DNA from: Clostridia bacterium
Lineage (GTDB): Bacteria; Bacillota; Clostridia; Acetivibrionales; STF1-152
Length of the DNA: 64,000 nt
Assembly: GCA_028280575.1 (NCBI GenBank)
Contig: JANQLN010000077.1
Coordinates: 23,669-87,668, forward strand
Reading direction: 5' to 3'
A model generated the notes under the pieces. That model was not told the DNA's origin, did no database searches, and worked only from the letters and a program-made list of their open reading frames with translations. How positions within the stretch are numbered: position 1 is the first letter of the stretch; each line of letters begins with the position of its first letter. Made by a program: the position numbers and the translations under genes. Positions 1 to 7,924 of the stretch are shown one piece after another.

Positions 1-448
1 CGGTAAGTGCCCCATCTCCAATTATAGATATAACAGAGTGGACCTCATTTTTAATATCCCTTGCCCTGGCCATTCCCAGTGCGGCTGAAATTGACGTACT
101 GCTGTGCCCCGTATTAAAACAATCATGACAGCTTTCATTGGTTTTGGGAAATCCCGACATCCCATCCAACTGCCTGAGACTGCAAAAATGATCCTTTCGG
201 CCGGTTATAATTTTATGTACATATGATTGATGACCCACATCCCACACAATCTTATCCCTGGGTGAATCAAAAACCCTGTGCAGAGCCAGTGACAATTCTA
301 CTACACCAAGGTTTGAAGCCAGATGTCCCCCTGTTTTTGATACATTATCTACTAAAAATTGCCTGACCTCATTTGAAAGTTGCTCAAGCTCATTATAACC
401 AAGCTTTTTCAGGTCCTCAGGACTGTTGATTGAACATAATAAATCCAA
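1..448 (-). CDS. dxs: 1-deoxy-D-xylulose-5-phosphate synthase, N-terminal part
   Basis: This is the first 149 codons of DXS, the TPP enzyme that joins pyruvate and glyceraldehyde 3-phosphate in the first step of the MEP isoprenoid pathway; the rest runs off the left edge. It is absent from the ORF track because the stop is outside the window. Translation gives the family N-terminus (SPEDLKKL), the GGHLASNLG segment, the substrate-side [12 protein letters not shown] stretch and the start of the TPP-binding IGDGALT motif. I chose a TTG start ([13 protein letters not shown]) because GAGAGG lies 7 nt upstream and no ATG fits. It follows oapA by 17 nt and ispA is upstream, so isoprenoid genes flank the OLE RNA. 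Confidence 0.95.
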   Translation of the reverse strand, partial: MDLLCSINSPEDLKKLGYNELEQLSNEVRQFLVDNVSKTGGHLASNLGVVELSLALHRVFDSPRDKIVWDVGHQSYVHKIITGRKDHFCSLRQLDGMSGFPKTNESCHDCFNTGHSSTSISAALGMARARDIKNEVHSVISIIGDGALT

Positions 449-465
449 ATTTAGCCTCTCTCCTC

Positions 466-1053
466 CTACTTTTTCACATTATTTATTTTCCCAAGAAAAA
501 ACTCAAGTATTACACTTACCTTATAAATAATATAATTACTGTTTTTCAATGCAAATGATTTGCCTAACGCTTTCCCGCCTACTGTCAGCGAAGCAACCGC
601 ACCGCTCATAAGCAGGCCGAAAAGAACCGAGTCCGTAACGGTATTCATGCTTGCCACCTTTGTTACGATCAAAGCGCTTGCAGTTCCACTTATAACACCA
701 CATATATCGCCAACAACATCATTTGAAAAATTGGCTACCCTGTCTGCGTTCCTGATAAGAATTATGGATTGTTTCGCGCCATAACATTTTTTTGAAGCCA
801 TAGCATGAAAAGGGGTTTCTTCCGCCGCCGCAACAGCAATACCTATCATATCAAAAACAATACCTACGATTACTATAATGAGCACGACAATTATTGATAT
901 GATATAATTCACATTATCAAATATCGTTTTGGAAAGAAATAATAGTGCTGCGGATAGAATAAAAGAAACAATTGTAATAAAAACTACCCACATTTTATTA
1001 TCATTTTTTGATTTATATGAGTTTTGCCTGAATTTTATATTATTACCTTTCAA
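466..1053 (-). CDS. oapA: OLE RNA-associated membrane protein OapA
   Basis: A 195-residue integral membrane protein with about four hydrophobic segments (roughly residues 23-42, 50-75, 113-133 and 140-162) and a basic N-terminus. The segment [20 protein letters not shown] recalls the CNNM/CorB (DUF21) membrane domain, but no CBS domains follow. It carries a DxxxN motif (DRVAN, residues 104-108); a motif of this form is known as functionally important in OapA. Its place between the OLE RNA and dxs, with ispA upstream, matches the known ole-oapA arrangement. In the family, OapA binds OLE RNA at the membrane and is linked to cold, alcohol and Mg2+ stress. The start is TTG with GGAGG about 5 nt upstream. 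The identification rests on context plus sequence character; no database search was run. Confidence 0.85.
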   Translation of the reverse strand: MKGNNIKFRQNSYKSKNDNKMWVVFITIVSFILSAALLFLSKTIFDNVNYIISIIVVLIIVIVGIVFDMIGIAVAAAEETPFHAMASKKCYGAKQSIILIRNADRVANFSNDVVGDICGVISGTASALIVTKVASMNTVTDSVLFGLLMSGAVASLTVGGKALGKSFALKNSNYIIYKVSVILEFFLGKINNVKK

Positions 1054-1207
1054 GATTTCCTCCAGGCTTATATTTACTTACAGATTATTTACCTTTATAT
1101 AATGCTGTATTTTAAGCCTTACTCTATTATCCACCAGTATAAACCGTTTGTCAATCAACTATAACAGCGTTTTGCATCAAAACACACAAAAACCGCCGTT
1201 TTAACTA

Positions 1208-1254
1208 ACTATATGTAACGTCATAATTCTTGGAATTATGACGTTACATATAGT
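1208..1254. repeat. Perfect 22-bp inverted repeat between OLE RNA and oapA
   Basis: Arms 1208-1229 and 1233-1254 are perfect reverse complements around a 3-nt TTG loop (core ATGTAACGTCATAATTC). No U-tract follows on either strand, so it does not look like a classic intrinsic terminator. Degenerate relatives lie at 16164-16210 and 57280-57358. It would form a very stable hairpin at the 3' border of the OLE transcript and could mark or set its 3' end. Confidence 0.9.
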
Positions 1255-1255
1255 A

Positions 1256-1895
1256 CTTTGGTTTTCCAACTCTTTTTTAATATTAAGCGGTGGCAGTATA
1301 TTGAGTAAATTTTGCGGCTTAGGTCAGGGCGGATTTCCCCGAATTGTACTGAGATGTCGCCAAATCAGCGGTTTCCCTTTAAACAATCCGTCCATATGTT
1401 CCCATATTGGCAGCCTGATTACCACTTAGTCCACACTTCAATCCTCAATATACTTCAATCCGAACAGTCTAGGAGTTTTCCTCTACAGAGTGTCCTATTC
1501 CTAGCCTCTTTTGCAGTTAAGGTTTCAAACAGCAATAATATGCTTTTATCGGCCAATAAAACCATACCTGATCCGTTATCCACACGAAACCACTTCAAGG
1601 CAGGCTACGCTGTCCACAGCTTTTGTATACCGCAAAACAGGTTTAATCCCTTCTCGTGGTCATGCCACATTAAAAAAACTGGCTTTCTCCACAAGCAAGG
1701 GTCTCCACGGTAAAGGGGTCTACGCCTGCATGCCATTGCAGATCGCCCCTAAACCTTAACTCCCAGCATCAGCCCACAACTGGGCGTTGCAAGCCGACAC
1801 AAGGAACTTCATCGATGTGCCCTTTTACGGATTTTTAGGCCCGTCTTTGGAATAGGCATATCTGACTAGAATACTGCACCACCATTCTCTTAATA
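1256..1895 (-). ncRNA. ole: OLE (ornate, large, extremophilic) RNA
   Basis: About 640 nt without a credible ORF on the minus strand lie between ispA and oapA, the diagnostic position of OLE RNA; known examples are about 600 nt. The region is clearly richer in GC than the flanking intergenic DNA and reads as structured RNA. Visible helices include GCCCA-GTTG-TGGGC (1772-1785), CTGCA/TGCAG nested within GGGG/CCCC, ACGG/CCGT near the 5' end and GCCA/TGGC. Short plus-strand ORFs across it are shadows. In studied species OLE accumulates to very high levels and acts at the membrane with OapA. Both ends are estimates; the 3' side abuts a perfect palindrome. A covariance search against the Rfam OLE model would settle it. 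Confidence 0.88.
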
Positions 1896-2138
1896 CTCAA
1901 TCCCAAAATAAAATACCCCTTTATTTGGAATATGATTATAACATATATATATGCTTTAATAAAGATTATTAAACTCCCATATTTTCAATTAAAGCTGCAA
2001 ATTCCAGTATTATATCAAACTATCTTTTATATTCACATGCTAGTGCACCCTTGCGTAATTACGCATACACAGACTAAAGTATATTTTTCCGTATTTCTTA
2101 ATGGTCGCCGTCACTCTGCAAAAATCAAGGTACCGGCT
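1896..2138 (-). other. Intergenic region upstream of OLE RNA
   Basis: AT-rich gap between the ispA stop and the OLE 5' region. On the minus strand a TATAAT-like box (TTATAATCAT, about 1930-1937) lies some 35-40 nt before the start of the structured region and could be an OLE promoter -10, but no convincing -35 box is visible. A 12-bp palindrome, GCGTAATTACGC, lies at 2054-2065. I see no coding potential. Confidence 0.35.
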
Positions 2139-3038
2139 TTAATTGTTTCTATTTGCAAGGTATTTTGCAATTCCAATGAGAAATTCAGACTTTGTGCCAA
2201 ATATGGACAGTGAGTCAATGGCATTATTGGTAATTTCAAAAAGCATTTTTTTTGATTCTTCTGCTCCAAAAATCGTAACATACGTTGATTTACCGAGTTC
2301 TGCATCACTTCCCTGCGGTTTTCCCATAACTTCCAGGCTTGACTCAACATCCATTATATCATCCTTAATTTGAAAGGCCAATCCTATATTATCGGCATAA
2401 TCCCCAAGGGATTTTATCTGGTCCTGTGTAGCATCGCAAAGTATTGCAGGGGCTATGACAGATGCTCTTATCAAGGCACCTGTTTTACATTTATGCATGT
2501 ATTTTAAAGCATGAGGAGATAACTTTTTTCCTTCAGATTCAATATCTATTACCTGACCGGCAATCATTCCTTTTACTCCTGAAGACTGGGCGATTAATTG
2601 CATTGCATTTACTTTCTTTTTATAATCTTCCCTTGTTTGGGCAGATGATAACGTATATTTAAGCATACTCTCAAAAGCATGGTTTAAAAGCCCGTCACCT
2701 GCAAGAACAGCAACGGCATCTCCAAATACCTTGTGGTTGGTAGCCTTACCACGCCTAAAATCATCATTATCCATAGCGGGAAGGTCGTCATGAATCAGGG
2801 AATATGTATGTATAAGCTCAACAGCACATGCATATGGCAAAACAGGTCCAGGGGGGGAATCAAACAATTCCGCAACCGCTAAACCTAAAACAGGCCGGAG
2901 CCTTTTTCCTCCGGCTAAAATGCTATACCTCATTGCACTATATATTGTTTTTTCAAGCCCTTCGTTTTCTTGTATCTCATTATCCATGTAACTGTTTGCT
3001 AAATCTGCCAGTGATTGATATTTTTCTTTAAACTCCAT
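2139..3038 (-). CDS. ispA: Farnesyl/geranyl diphosphate synthase
   Basis: A 299-residue short-chain trans-prenyl diphosphate synthase that condenses isopentenyl diphosphate with allylic diphosphates to make FPP. It shows the substrate motifs GGKRLRPVL, the first aspartate-rich motif in DDLPAMDNDDFRRG (with the two-residue insert typical of bacterial FPP synthases) and the second motif FQIKDDIMD. Length is normal for the family. The start overlaps the end of xseB by 11 nt, so the two are translationally coupled. OLE RNA lies downstream. The order nusB-xseA-xseB-ispA-OLE-oapA-dxs resembles the known OLE-bearing operon but lacks folD. Confidence 0.95.
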   Translation of the reverse strand: MEFKEKYQSLADLANSYMDNEIQENEGLEKTIYSAMRYSILAGGKRLRPVLGLAVAELFDSPPGPVLPYACAVELIHTYSLIHDDLPAMDNDDFRRGKATNHKVFGDAVAVLAGDGLLNHAFESMLKYTLSSAQTREDYKKKVNAMQLIAQSSGVKGMIAGQVIDIESEGKKLSPHALKYMHKCKTGALIRASVIAPAILCDATQDQIKSLGDYADNIGLAFQIKDDIMDVESSLEVMGKPQGSDAELGKSTYVTIFGAEESKKMLFEITNNAIDSLSIFGTKSEFLIGIAKYLANRNN

Positions 3039-3273
3039 TAATGTCCTCCTGCTCTATAAAGCTCTTTTCAGTTAATTCCCCATTTTCATCTTCAAGCAGT
3101 ATTGTTATTTTTTTCTCTACTTCATCCAACCGCTTAGAACATAGCCTGGACAATTCCATGCCCTTTTGAAACCACTTTATACTCTCGTCAAGCGTCATAT
3201 CCCCATTTTCCATCTTTTCAACTATTTTTTCCAGTTCCTCCATGGTTTTTTCAAAGTCTATTTTTGAAGACAT
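3028..3273 (-). CDS. xseB: Exodeoxyribonuclease VII small subunit
   Basis: An 81-residue protein, the usual size. It contains the family helices FEKTMEELEKIVEKMENGDMTLDESIKWFQKGMEL, which pack against the large subunit; several copies assemble with one XseA to form the nuclease that degrades single-stranded DNA. It overlaps xseA upstream (23 nt) and ispA downstream (11 nt), consistent with coupled translation in one operon. Confidence 0.95.
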   Translation of the reverse strand: MSSKIDFEKTMEELEKIVEKMENGDMTLDESIKWFQKGMELSRLCSKRLDEVEKKITILLEDENGELTEKSFIEQEDINGV

Positions 3274-4495
3274 CCTTATCCTCCTTTATTTCCTCAATCC
3301 TACAGCTCATTTCACCATCTGATACAGATACGGAAACAGCATCGCCTTCACTTATTTGTGACACTGATTTTATAACATCTTTACTCTTCGGATGTTTTAC
3401 AATACCATATCCTCTGGACAAAATATTCAAAGGATTTGTTGAATTCAAACTGTTGACTAGAATGGCAAAATCATTCTTGTTTTTTTCTATTATCCCTTTT
3501 GCTTCCTTTTTCAATGTTTTCATTAGTAAATCCAGTCCCATTCTTGCCTGGTATACCTTGTTATATGGCTGTCTGAAAACCATACTGCCGCTAAGTCTTT
3601 TGAGCTGTTCCTTTTTTAGTGTAACCACTCTTACCAAAGAGGATTTCAACCTTTTATCAATACCGTTTATTCTTCCTGCCAGCTGCAGCTTTTCCGGAAC
3701 AGTAAGCTCGGCTGCAGCAGAAGGAGTAGGCGCCCTCACATCCGCTACAAAGTCCGCTATTGTAAAATCAGTTTCATGTCCCACAGCAGATATAACAGGT
3801 ATTTTCGAATCATATATGCTTATAGCTACAATTTCTTCATTGAATGCCCAAAGCTCCTCAAGGGAGCCGCCGCCTCTTGCTACAATTATTATATCTCCAA
3901 GCCCATGCTCATTAATATCATTAATTGCATTTGATATCTGGTGGGCCGCACGTTCTCCCTGCACCGCTACAGGATAAAGTCTTAATTTGACATTGGGAAA
4001 CCTCCTGGCAAGCACATTAATTATGTCCCTTATCACTGAACCCGTAGACGAAGTTACAACACATATGGCAGAAGGTATAAGGGGCAGCTTCTTTTTATGG
4101 GCTTCATCAAACAATCCTTTCTCACCAAGTTTTACCTTAAGCTGTTCAAATGCTTTATGTAAACTTCCAATACCTTCGGGCTCCAATTCCTGAACATATA
4201 ATTGGTATTGTCCGTCCCTCTCATATATTGAAATATAACCATATGCAACCACACTCATACCATTTTCTGGCCGGAAATTAAGATATTGATTTGAACTTTT
4301 GAACATGACACATCTTATCAATGAACTTTTGTCCTTTAATGTAAAATACATGTGCCCTGAATAATGATTTTTATAATTCGATATTTCTCCCTTTACACGA
4401 ACATCCGAGAGAATAAAGTCACGAGACAGGACAGACTTCAGATATTTACTTATTTCACTAACCGTCAGTATCTGTCTCATAATTTTTATTGGCAT
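3251..4495 (-). CDS. xseA: Exodeoxyribonuclease VII large subunit
   Basis: A 414-residue catalytic subunit. It has an N-terminal OB-fold (ILTVSEISKYLKSVL... DVRVKGEISNYK), the catalytic domain with ARGGGSLEELWAFNEE and SAVGHETDFTIADFVADVRAPTPSAAAEL, and a coiled-coil C-terminal region ending in a GYGIVK element. It makes acid-insoluble oligonucleotides from single-stranded DNA. It overlaps nusB by 38 nt. The track start (MPIKIMRQIL) has only a weak SD; the second ATG (4480, MRQILTVSE) matches the usual family start and is an equally good choice. Confidence 0.95.
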   Translation of the reverse strand: MPIKIMRQILTVSEISKYLKSVLSRDFILSDVRVKGEISNYKNHYSGHMYFTLKDKSSLIRCVMFKSSNQYLNFRPENGMSVVAYGYISIYERDGQYQLYVQELEPEGIGSLHKAFEQLKVKLGEKGLFDEAHKKKLPLIPSAICVVTSSTGSVIRDIINVLARRFPNVKLRLYPVAVQGERAAHQISNAINDINEHGLGDIIIVARGGGSLEELWAFNEEIVAISIYDSKIPVISAVGHETDFTIADFVADVRAPTPSAAAELTVPEKLQLAGRINGIDKRLKSSLVRVVTLKKEQLKRLSGSMVFRQPYNKVYQARMGLDLLMKTLKKEAKGIIEKNKNDFAILVNSLNSTNPLNILSRGYGIVKHPKSKDVIKSVSQISEGDAVSVSVSDGEMSCRIEEIKEDKDVFKNRL

Positions 4496-4898
4496 TTTCG
4501 TCTATTATTGCAGCATTTACCTTACTCAATACTCCATTAATATATGAAGACGACTCCATTGTACTATATTTCTTTGCAAGCTCAACAGCCTCATTTATTG
4601 ATACACTGTTTGGAATATCTTTCTTCCATATCATTTCAAATATTGCCAGTCTTAATATGGATAAATCCACCTTTGATATTCTCTCAATGGTCCAGCCCCT
4701 CAAATATGAATTAATATATCCGTCTATGGATGAAATATATTCATTTATACCGTCAAGCATTGATTCGATGTAACCAGAGTCCAATTTTTCTTCCAATTTA
4801 CTAATAGTTGAAGCTATAATTTCATCCTTGTCCTGTTTATGTATTTCCAACTGGTATAAAAGCTTCATTACCGTTTCTCTTGAAGCTCTTCTTTTCAT
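4458..4898 (-). CDS. nusB: Transcription antitermination factor NusB
   Basis: A 146-residue all-helical NusB protein (RRASRETVMKLLYQLEI at the start; VSINEAVELAKKYS and SYINGVLSKV near the end). It pairs with NusE/S10 on boxA RNA for rRNA antitermination. The track ORF begins 17 codons earlier, but the ATG at 4898 has GGAGG 8 nt upstream and gives the conserved N-terminus, so I use that. It sits between the DUF2273 gene and xseA and overlaps xseA. Confidence 0.93.
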   Translation of the reverse strand: MKRRASRETVMKLLYQLEIHKQDKDEIIASTISKLEEKLDSGYIESMLDGINEYISSIDGYINSYLRGWTIERISKVDLSILRLAIFEMIWKKDIPNSVSINEAVELAKKYSTMESSSYINGVLSKVNAAIIDENANKNYETDTDG

Positions 4899-4924
4899 TG
4901 ACTTTTTCCTCCATCCATTGCCAC

Positions 4925-5155
4925 TTACCTGTAGTTTCCAGGCGGCCAAAATCTGTCAAGCAGATTTTTTAAAAATTTCTTGCCCATATTGAATCTTTTC
5001 CCAATATAATATCCTACAATTACACATAATGCAACAAAAAGTACATTAAACAATCCGAATATCAGTATGGAAACAGCAAATACCAAGCCAATCAATGCAC
5101 CGCTTATACCATTTTTATTAGCGTTATAATATTCATAGATTTTTTCCTGCTTCAT
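4925..5155 (-). CDS. DUF2273 small membrane protein
   Basis: A 76-residue protein with two adjacent transmembrane segments (GALIGLVFAVSILIFGLF and VLFVALCVIVGYYIG) and a basic tail, the form of DUF2273 proteins that sit beside AmaP and Asp23 in Firmicutes. The track start (TTG, five codons upstream) overlaps the SD (GGAGG); the ATG at 5155 is correctly spaced. It probably belongs to the Asp23 membrane scaffold; the biochemical role is unknown. Confidence 0.8.
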   Translation of the reverse strand: MKQEKIYEYYNANKNGISGALIGLVFAVSILIFGLFNVLFVALCVIVGYYIGKRFNMGKKFLKNLLDRFWPPGNYR

Positions 5156-5250
5156 TCTATCGACCTCCAAATATAGGAAAACACTACAATAAAACTAAAA
5201 TAATTTAAATCAAGCAATCCGTTAATCCCCTTTTTATCGGAAACCTTATT

Positions 5251-5820
5251 TTAAGTGCGGCTTATATAGTCTACCACAGGCTTTTGTGAATCCTGTGAAG
5301 ATATATTCTCCACAACTACCTTAACATCGCTCACCATAATGCCGGAACTGCTTTCAACGGCCTTTTTTACAACGGACTGCATCTCTTCGGAAAGTGCCGG
5401 TATGTTAACATCCGGCAAGACTTCCATCCTCACCGTAATCGACACATTCTGGTCCATCTTAAAAACGTTTGCTTTCGTCTCATGAATTCCCTTCACTTTC
5501 TTTGATGCTCTTAGCGCAATACTTTCAATTGATCCGAGCGATATTTTTATTTCACCTATATCAGTGTGTTTGCTGACAGCTCTTTTGTCTTTTCCAGATT
5601 TAAAACCGGACAATAAAAATACAATACTGAGTATGAAAAAAACCAGTGATATTAACATCATTATAATCCTTGTGGAATTATTCCCAAGAACATTTTGGTT
5701 TATATACAAGTAAATATCCGCCAGCAAGCTTTTCTCAAAGGTAATCAGCAAAGCTACTGCTGAAATAATCGCAAGGCAAAACGCATATATAGCCAAGAGT
5801 ATCCTAAAAACAATATTCAT
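5251..5820 (-). CDS. amaP: Alkaline shock response membrane anchor protein AmaP
   Basis: A 189-residue protein with two N-terminal transmembrane helices (FRILLAIYAFCLAIISAVALLI and IIMMLISLVFFILSIVFLL) followed by a cytoplasmic Asp23-like domain. In staphylococci AmaP tethers Asp23 to the membrane. The ATG at 5820 is preceded by a GGGAGAGGA SD. It is separated from the asp23-like gene by a strong terminator, so the two are probably expressed at different levels despite adjacency. Confidence 0.85.
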   Translation of the reverse strand: MNIVFRILLAIYAFCLAIISAVALLITFEKSLLADIYLYINQNVLGNNSTRIIMMLISLVFFILSIVFLLSGFKSGKDKRAVSKHTDIGEIKISLGSIESIALRASKKVKGIHETKANVFKMDQNVSITVRMEVLPDVNIPALSEEMQSVVKKAVESSSGIMVSDVKVVVENISSQDSQKPVVDYISRT

Positions 5821-5876
5821 ACAATCCTCTCCCACTTTTTAGAAAAGTTGTCCTAACATAATAATTATATTGCATA

Positions 5877-5910
5877 ACAAAAAAAAAATAAACCCCGAAG
5901 GTTTATTTTT
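5877..5910 (-). terminator. Intrinsic terminator between asp23-like gene and amaP
   Basis: On the minus strand an 8-bp stem AATAAACC/GGTTTATT around TTCGG is followed by a run of about ten T residues. It lies about 40 nt after the asp23-like stop codon. A shorter T run on the other side means it could act in both directions. Confidence 0.85.
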
Positions 5911-5948
5911 AATAATTATTTCCATCAAAATGGGTACCGGCTTTATAT

Positions 5949-6398
5949 TTATTTTTCTTGCTGGATTTCATCTTCTTCTGGTATCTTCTTCTTTTCTTTT
6001 TCTATATTGACACCCTGTATATGTATATTTACTGCAGAAACTTCAAGTCCCGTCATATTTTCCACCGATTTTTTTACCTTTTCCTGGATACTCCATGCCA
6101 CCTCGGGAATGCGGCATCCGTAATCTACAATAATAAACAGGTCAATGCTTGCCTGTTTTTCATTTATCTCAACACGAACACCCTTTGAAAGGTTTTTTCT
6201 TCCAAGCATTTCGGATATGCCGCCCGCAAACCCTCCGCTCATACTTACTACCCCAGGTACTTCCATTGCGGCAATACCTGCAATTATAGCCACAACCTCA
6301 TCGGTAATCCTTATTGCTCCTATATCATTTACAACACCATTCTCATTTTCTCCCATAGTAAATTCAAACCTTTCATCATGATTGTTCGATAAATCCAA
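5949..6398 (-). CDS. Asp23/Gls24 family envelope stress protein
   Basis: A 149-residue Asp23 family protein: GAIRITDEVVAIIAGIAAMEVPGVVSMSGG, then RVEINEKQASIDLFIIVDYGCRIPEVAWSIQEKVKKSVENMTGLEVSAVNIHIQGV, the complete family core, with a charged tail. The family forms abundant membrane-associated filaments under alkaline or envelope stress, held by AmaP. No transmembrane segment. It lies between spoIIIAH and a strong terminator, so it ends a transcription unit. Confidence 0.9.
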   Translation of the reverse strand: MDLSNNHDERFEFTMGENENGVVNDIGAIRITDEVVAIIAGIAAMEVPGVVSMSGGFAGGISEMLGRKNLSKGVRVEINEKQASIDLFIIVDYGCRIPEVAWSIQEKVKKSVENMTGLEVSAVNIHIQGVNIEKEKKKIPEEDEIQQEK

Positions 6399-6509
6399 AT
6401 GTATTATATCACTTAAAACATATTAATGGCAACACAATTTCCAAAGCACGCCCTTCTTTTTAATACCAAAGCTTTTATTATCCTATACTTAATATGGGCA
6501 TTTTGGCAG

Positions 6510-7082
6510 TTAATATATAATCTTTATATGTATTGACGGTATATCTACATTTGCCTGCCTTGAAGTAATATCAGAAATTTGGGCGACCTCTGCAGACGAA
6601 AGGCTTGGTGCTTTGACAATAATATCAACACTGCCGTCATCTCCAAATAAAGCTATAACATCTGCAAAACCTCTTTCCTTAATTAAAGTTTCAATACGCA
6701 TTTCCTTTTCGGAAGTATCCATAATACTCATCATCTTCTCGTAAGCTTCACTCTTTATTTCCTTGCTAGCGTTGACGTCTTCGGTTATTTCTCCATACAC
6801 ATCCACATCTCTGCTCCGGGTAATTTCCCTGTCCAGCTTAGCTTGTGAAAAAAAATCATTTGTTTCGGCCGATGCGCTTATGCCAAGATCATTATTTAAT
6901 TCGGAAAATAATTTATCCTGTTCTTCATTATTATCCACATATACTGCTTCACCCAGCCTGCCTTTCTCATCATTTTCTGCGGACATACTGCTTTTATTAT
7001 AGCTGTACTGCAAATAACCGGCTATAATAATCATTAAAACCAAAGACAATACTACAACCTGTTTCCTCTTGAAAATCATCAT
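6510..7082 (-). CDS. spoIIIAH: Stage III sporulation protein AH
   Basis: A 190-residue protein: one N-terminal transmembrane helix (VVVLSLVLMIIIAGYLQY), an acidic linker and a C-terminal ring-building domain of the YscJ/FliF type (IETLIKERGFADVIALFGDDGSVDIIVKAPSLSSAEVAQISDI). SpoIIIAH in the mother cell membrane binds SpoIIQ of the forespore to form the feeding-tube channel. The first of two tandem ATGs (7082) is preceded by GGAGG; the track start lies 15 codons too far upstream. It is the last gene of the spoIIIA set but is separated from spoIIIAG by 244 nt. Confidence 0.92.
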   Translation of the reverse strand: MMIFKRKQVVVLSLVLMIIIAGYLQYSYNKSSMSAENDEKGRLGEAVYVDNNEEQDKLFSELNNDLGISASAETNDFFSQAKLDREITRSRDVDVYGEITEDVNASKEIKSEAYEKMMSIMDTSEKEMRIETLIKERGFADVIALFGDDGSVDIIVKAPSLSSAEVAQISDITSRQANVDIPSIHIKIIY

Positions 7083-7326
7083 TCTCAAACCTCCAATTAA
7101 CTTAAGTTTGTAATTTATAGTTTTCATCTGCTCCGTATTAAGCTCCGCCGGCTATCTGCAGATGGTTTTGAGCATAGGTAACCTTAAGCCGCCAAAATCT
7201 CATTTGTAAAAAGTATTTCTTTGCGCAAATTGCTTTTCCTTATATGTTTATGTCCATCAATTGAAATTTATGTTATTAAAATAATTTCACATTAATATAT
7301 GATGCCGGCAGTCATTTGCAAAACAT
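7083..7326 (-). other. Long gap inside the spoIIIA cluster
   Basis: 244 nt separate spoIIIAG from spoIIIAH, while the other spoIIIA genes overlap or are 1-61 nt apart. No ORF is convincing. It contains GCGCAAATTGC (core 7225-7233), the end motif of the MITE-like elements described at 44218 and 57438. It may hold a separate promoter for spoIIIAH or be the scar of a small insertion. Confidence 0.5.
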
Positions 7327-7923
7327 TTATTTTCTGTCAAAAACCTGGATTTTGTGAATAGGTACATCCAGTAATACTTCAACGGCTTTTATGAGTTTTT
7401 CCCTGGTAGACATCCTGTCTGCACCCTCTGCAATAACTACTACCCCTTTTACAATTGGTTTTATTTCTTTTATTACTACCGGCCTTTTGCCTCCTGAATA
7501 ATCTTCATATGCTATACTTGACTCGGAGTCTGTCTGGCTTGTACTCCTTGTGCCACCCTGGCTGTCCTTTTCAATTGTTTCATTGCTGTTATTGCGCGTA
7601 TCATATGCAAGGACAATTTCTTCCCCGGACACATAGGTTATCATTACATTTACTTTGCCCGCACCGCTGATTTGGGACAATATATCTGAAAGTTTTTCTT
7701 CCATACTCATTTTTGCCTGCATGGAATATACCTCTTGATCACTATCTTTTATAACAGCTCCTCCTTTATTTTCTTCATCTTTTTTTCCCGGAAAAGAGCT
7801 TGCCGCAATCAAAATTATGACACCGAATATTATCACGATTACACATATTTCCCTGAGCTTTTTCTTTTCAGAACTCTTTATATAAGTTTTCAGCTTTTCA
7901 ACTAATTTTTTGTAAAAATCCAT
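7327..7923 (-). CDS. spoIIIAG: Stage III sporulation protein AG
   Basis: A 198-residue protein with one transmembrane helix near residues 24-45 (EICVIVIIFGVIILIAASSF) and the conserved GAGKVNVMITY and VIAEGADRMSTREKLIKAVEVLLDVPIHKIQVF segments of the ring-building domain. SpoIIIAG forms a large ring in the channel between mother cell and forespore. GGGAGG precedes the ATG. It ends 1 nt before the spoIIIAF stop region in a tightly packed operon. Confidence 0.93.
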   Translation of the reverse strand: MDFYKKLVEKLKTYIKSSEKKKLREICVIVIIFGVIILIAASSFPGKKDEENKGGAVIKDSDQEVYSMQAKMSMEEKLSDILSQISGAGKVNVMITYVSGEEIVLAYDTRNNSNETIEKDSQGGTRSTSQTDSESSIAYEDYSGGKRPVVIKEIKPIVKGVVVIAEGADRMSTREKLIKAVEVLLDVPIHKIQVFDRK

Positions 7924-7924
7924 T

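Noticed and set aside
1238-1759. Three overlapping plus-strand ORFs (63-133 residues)
   Set aside because: They lie antisense to the OLE RNA, lack SD sites and have no recognisable protein features; the region is better explained as structured RNA.
1932-2213. 93-residue plus-strand ORF
   Set aside because: AT-rich, overlaps the ispA end, no SD; composition of random intergenic sequence.
3264-3977. 237-residue plus-strand ORF
   Set aside because: Mirror of the xseA coding frame; no SD or conserved motif.
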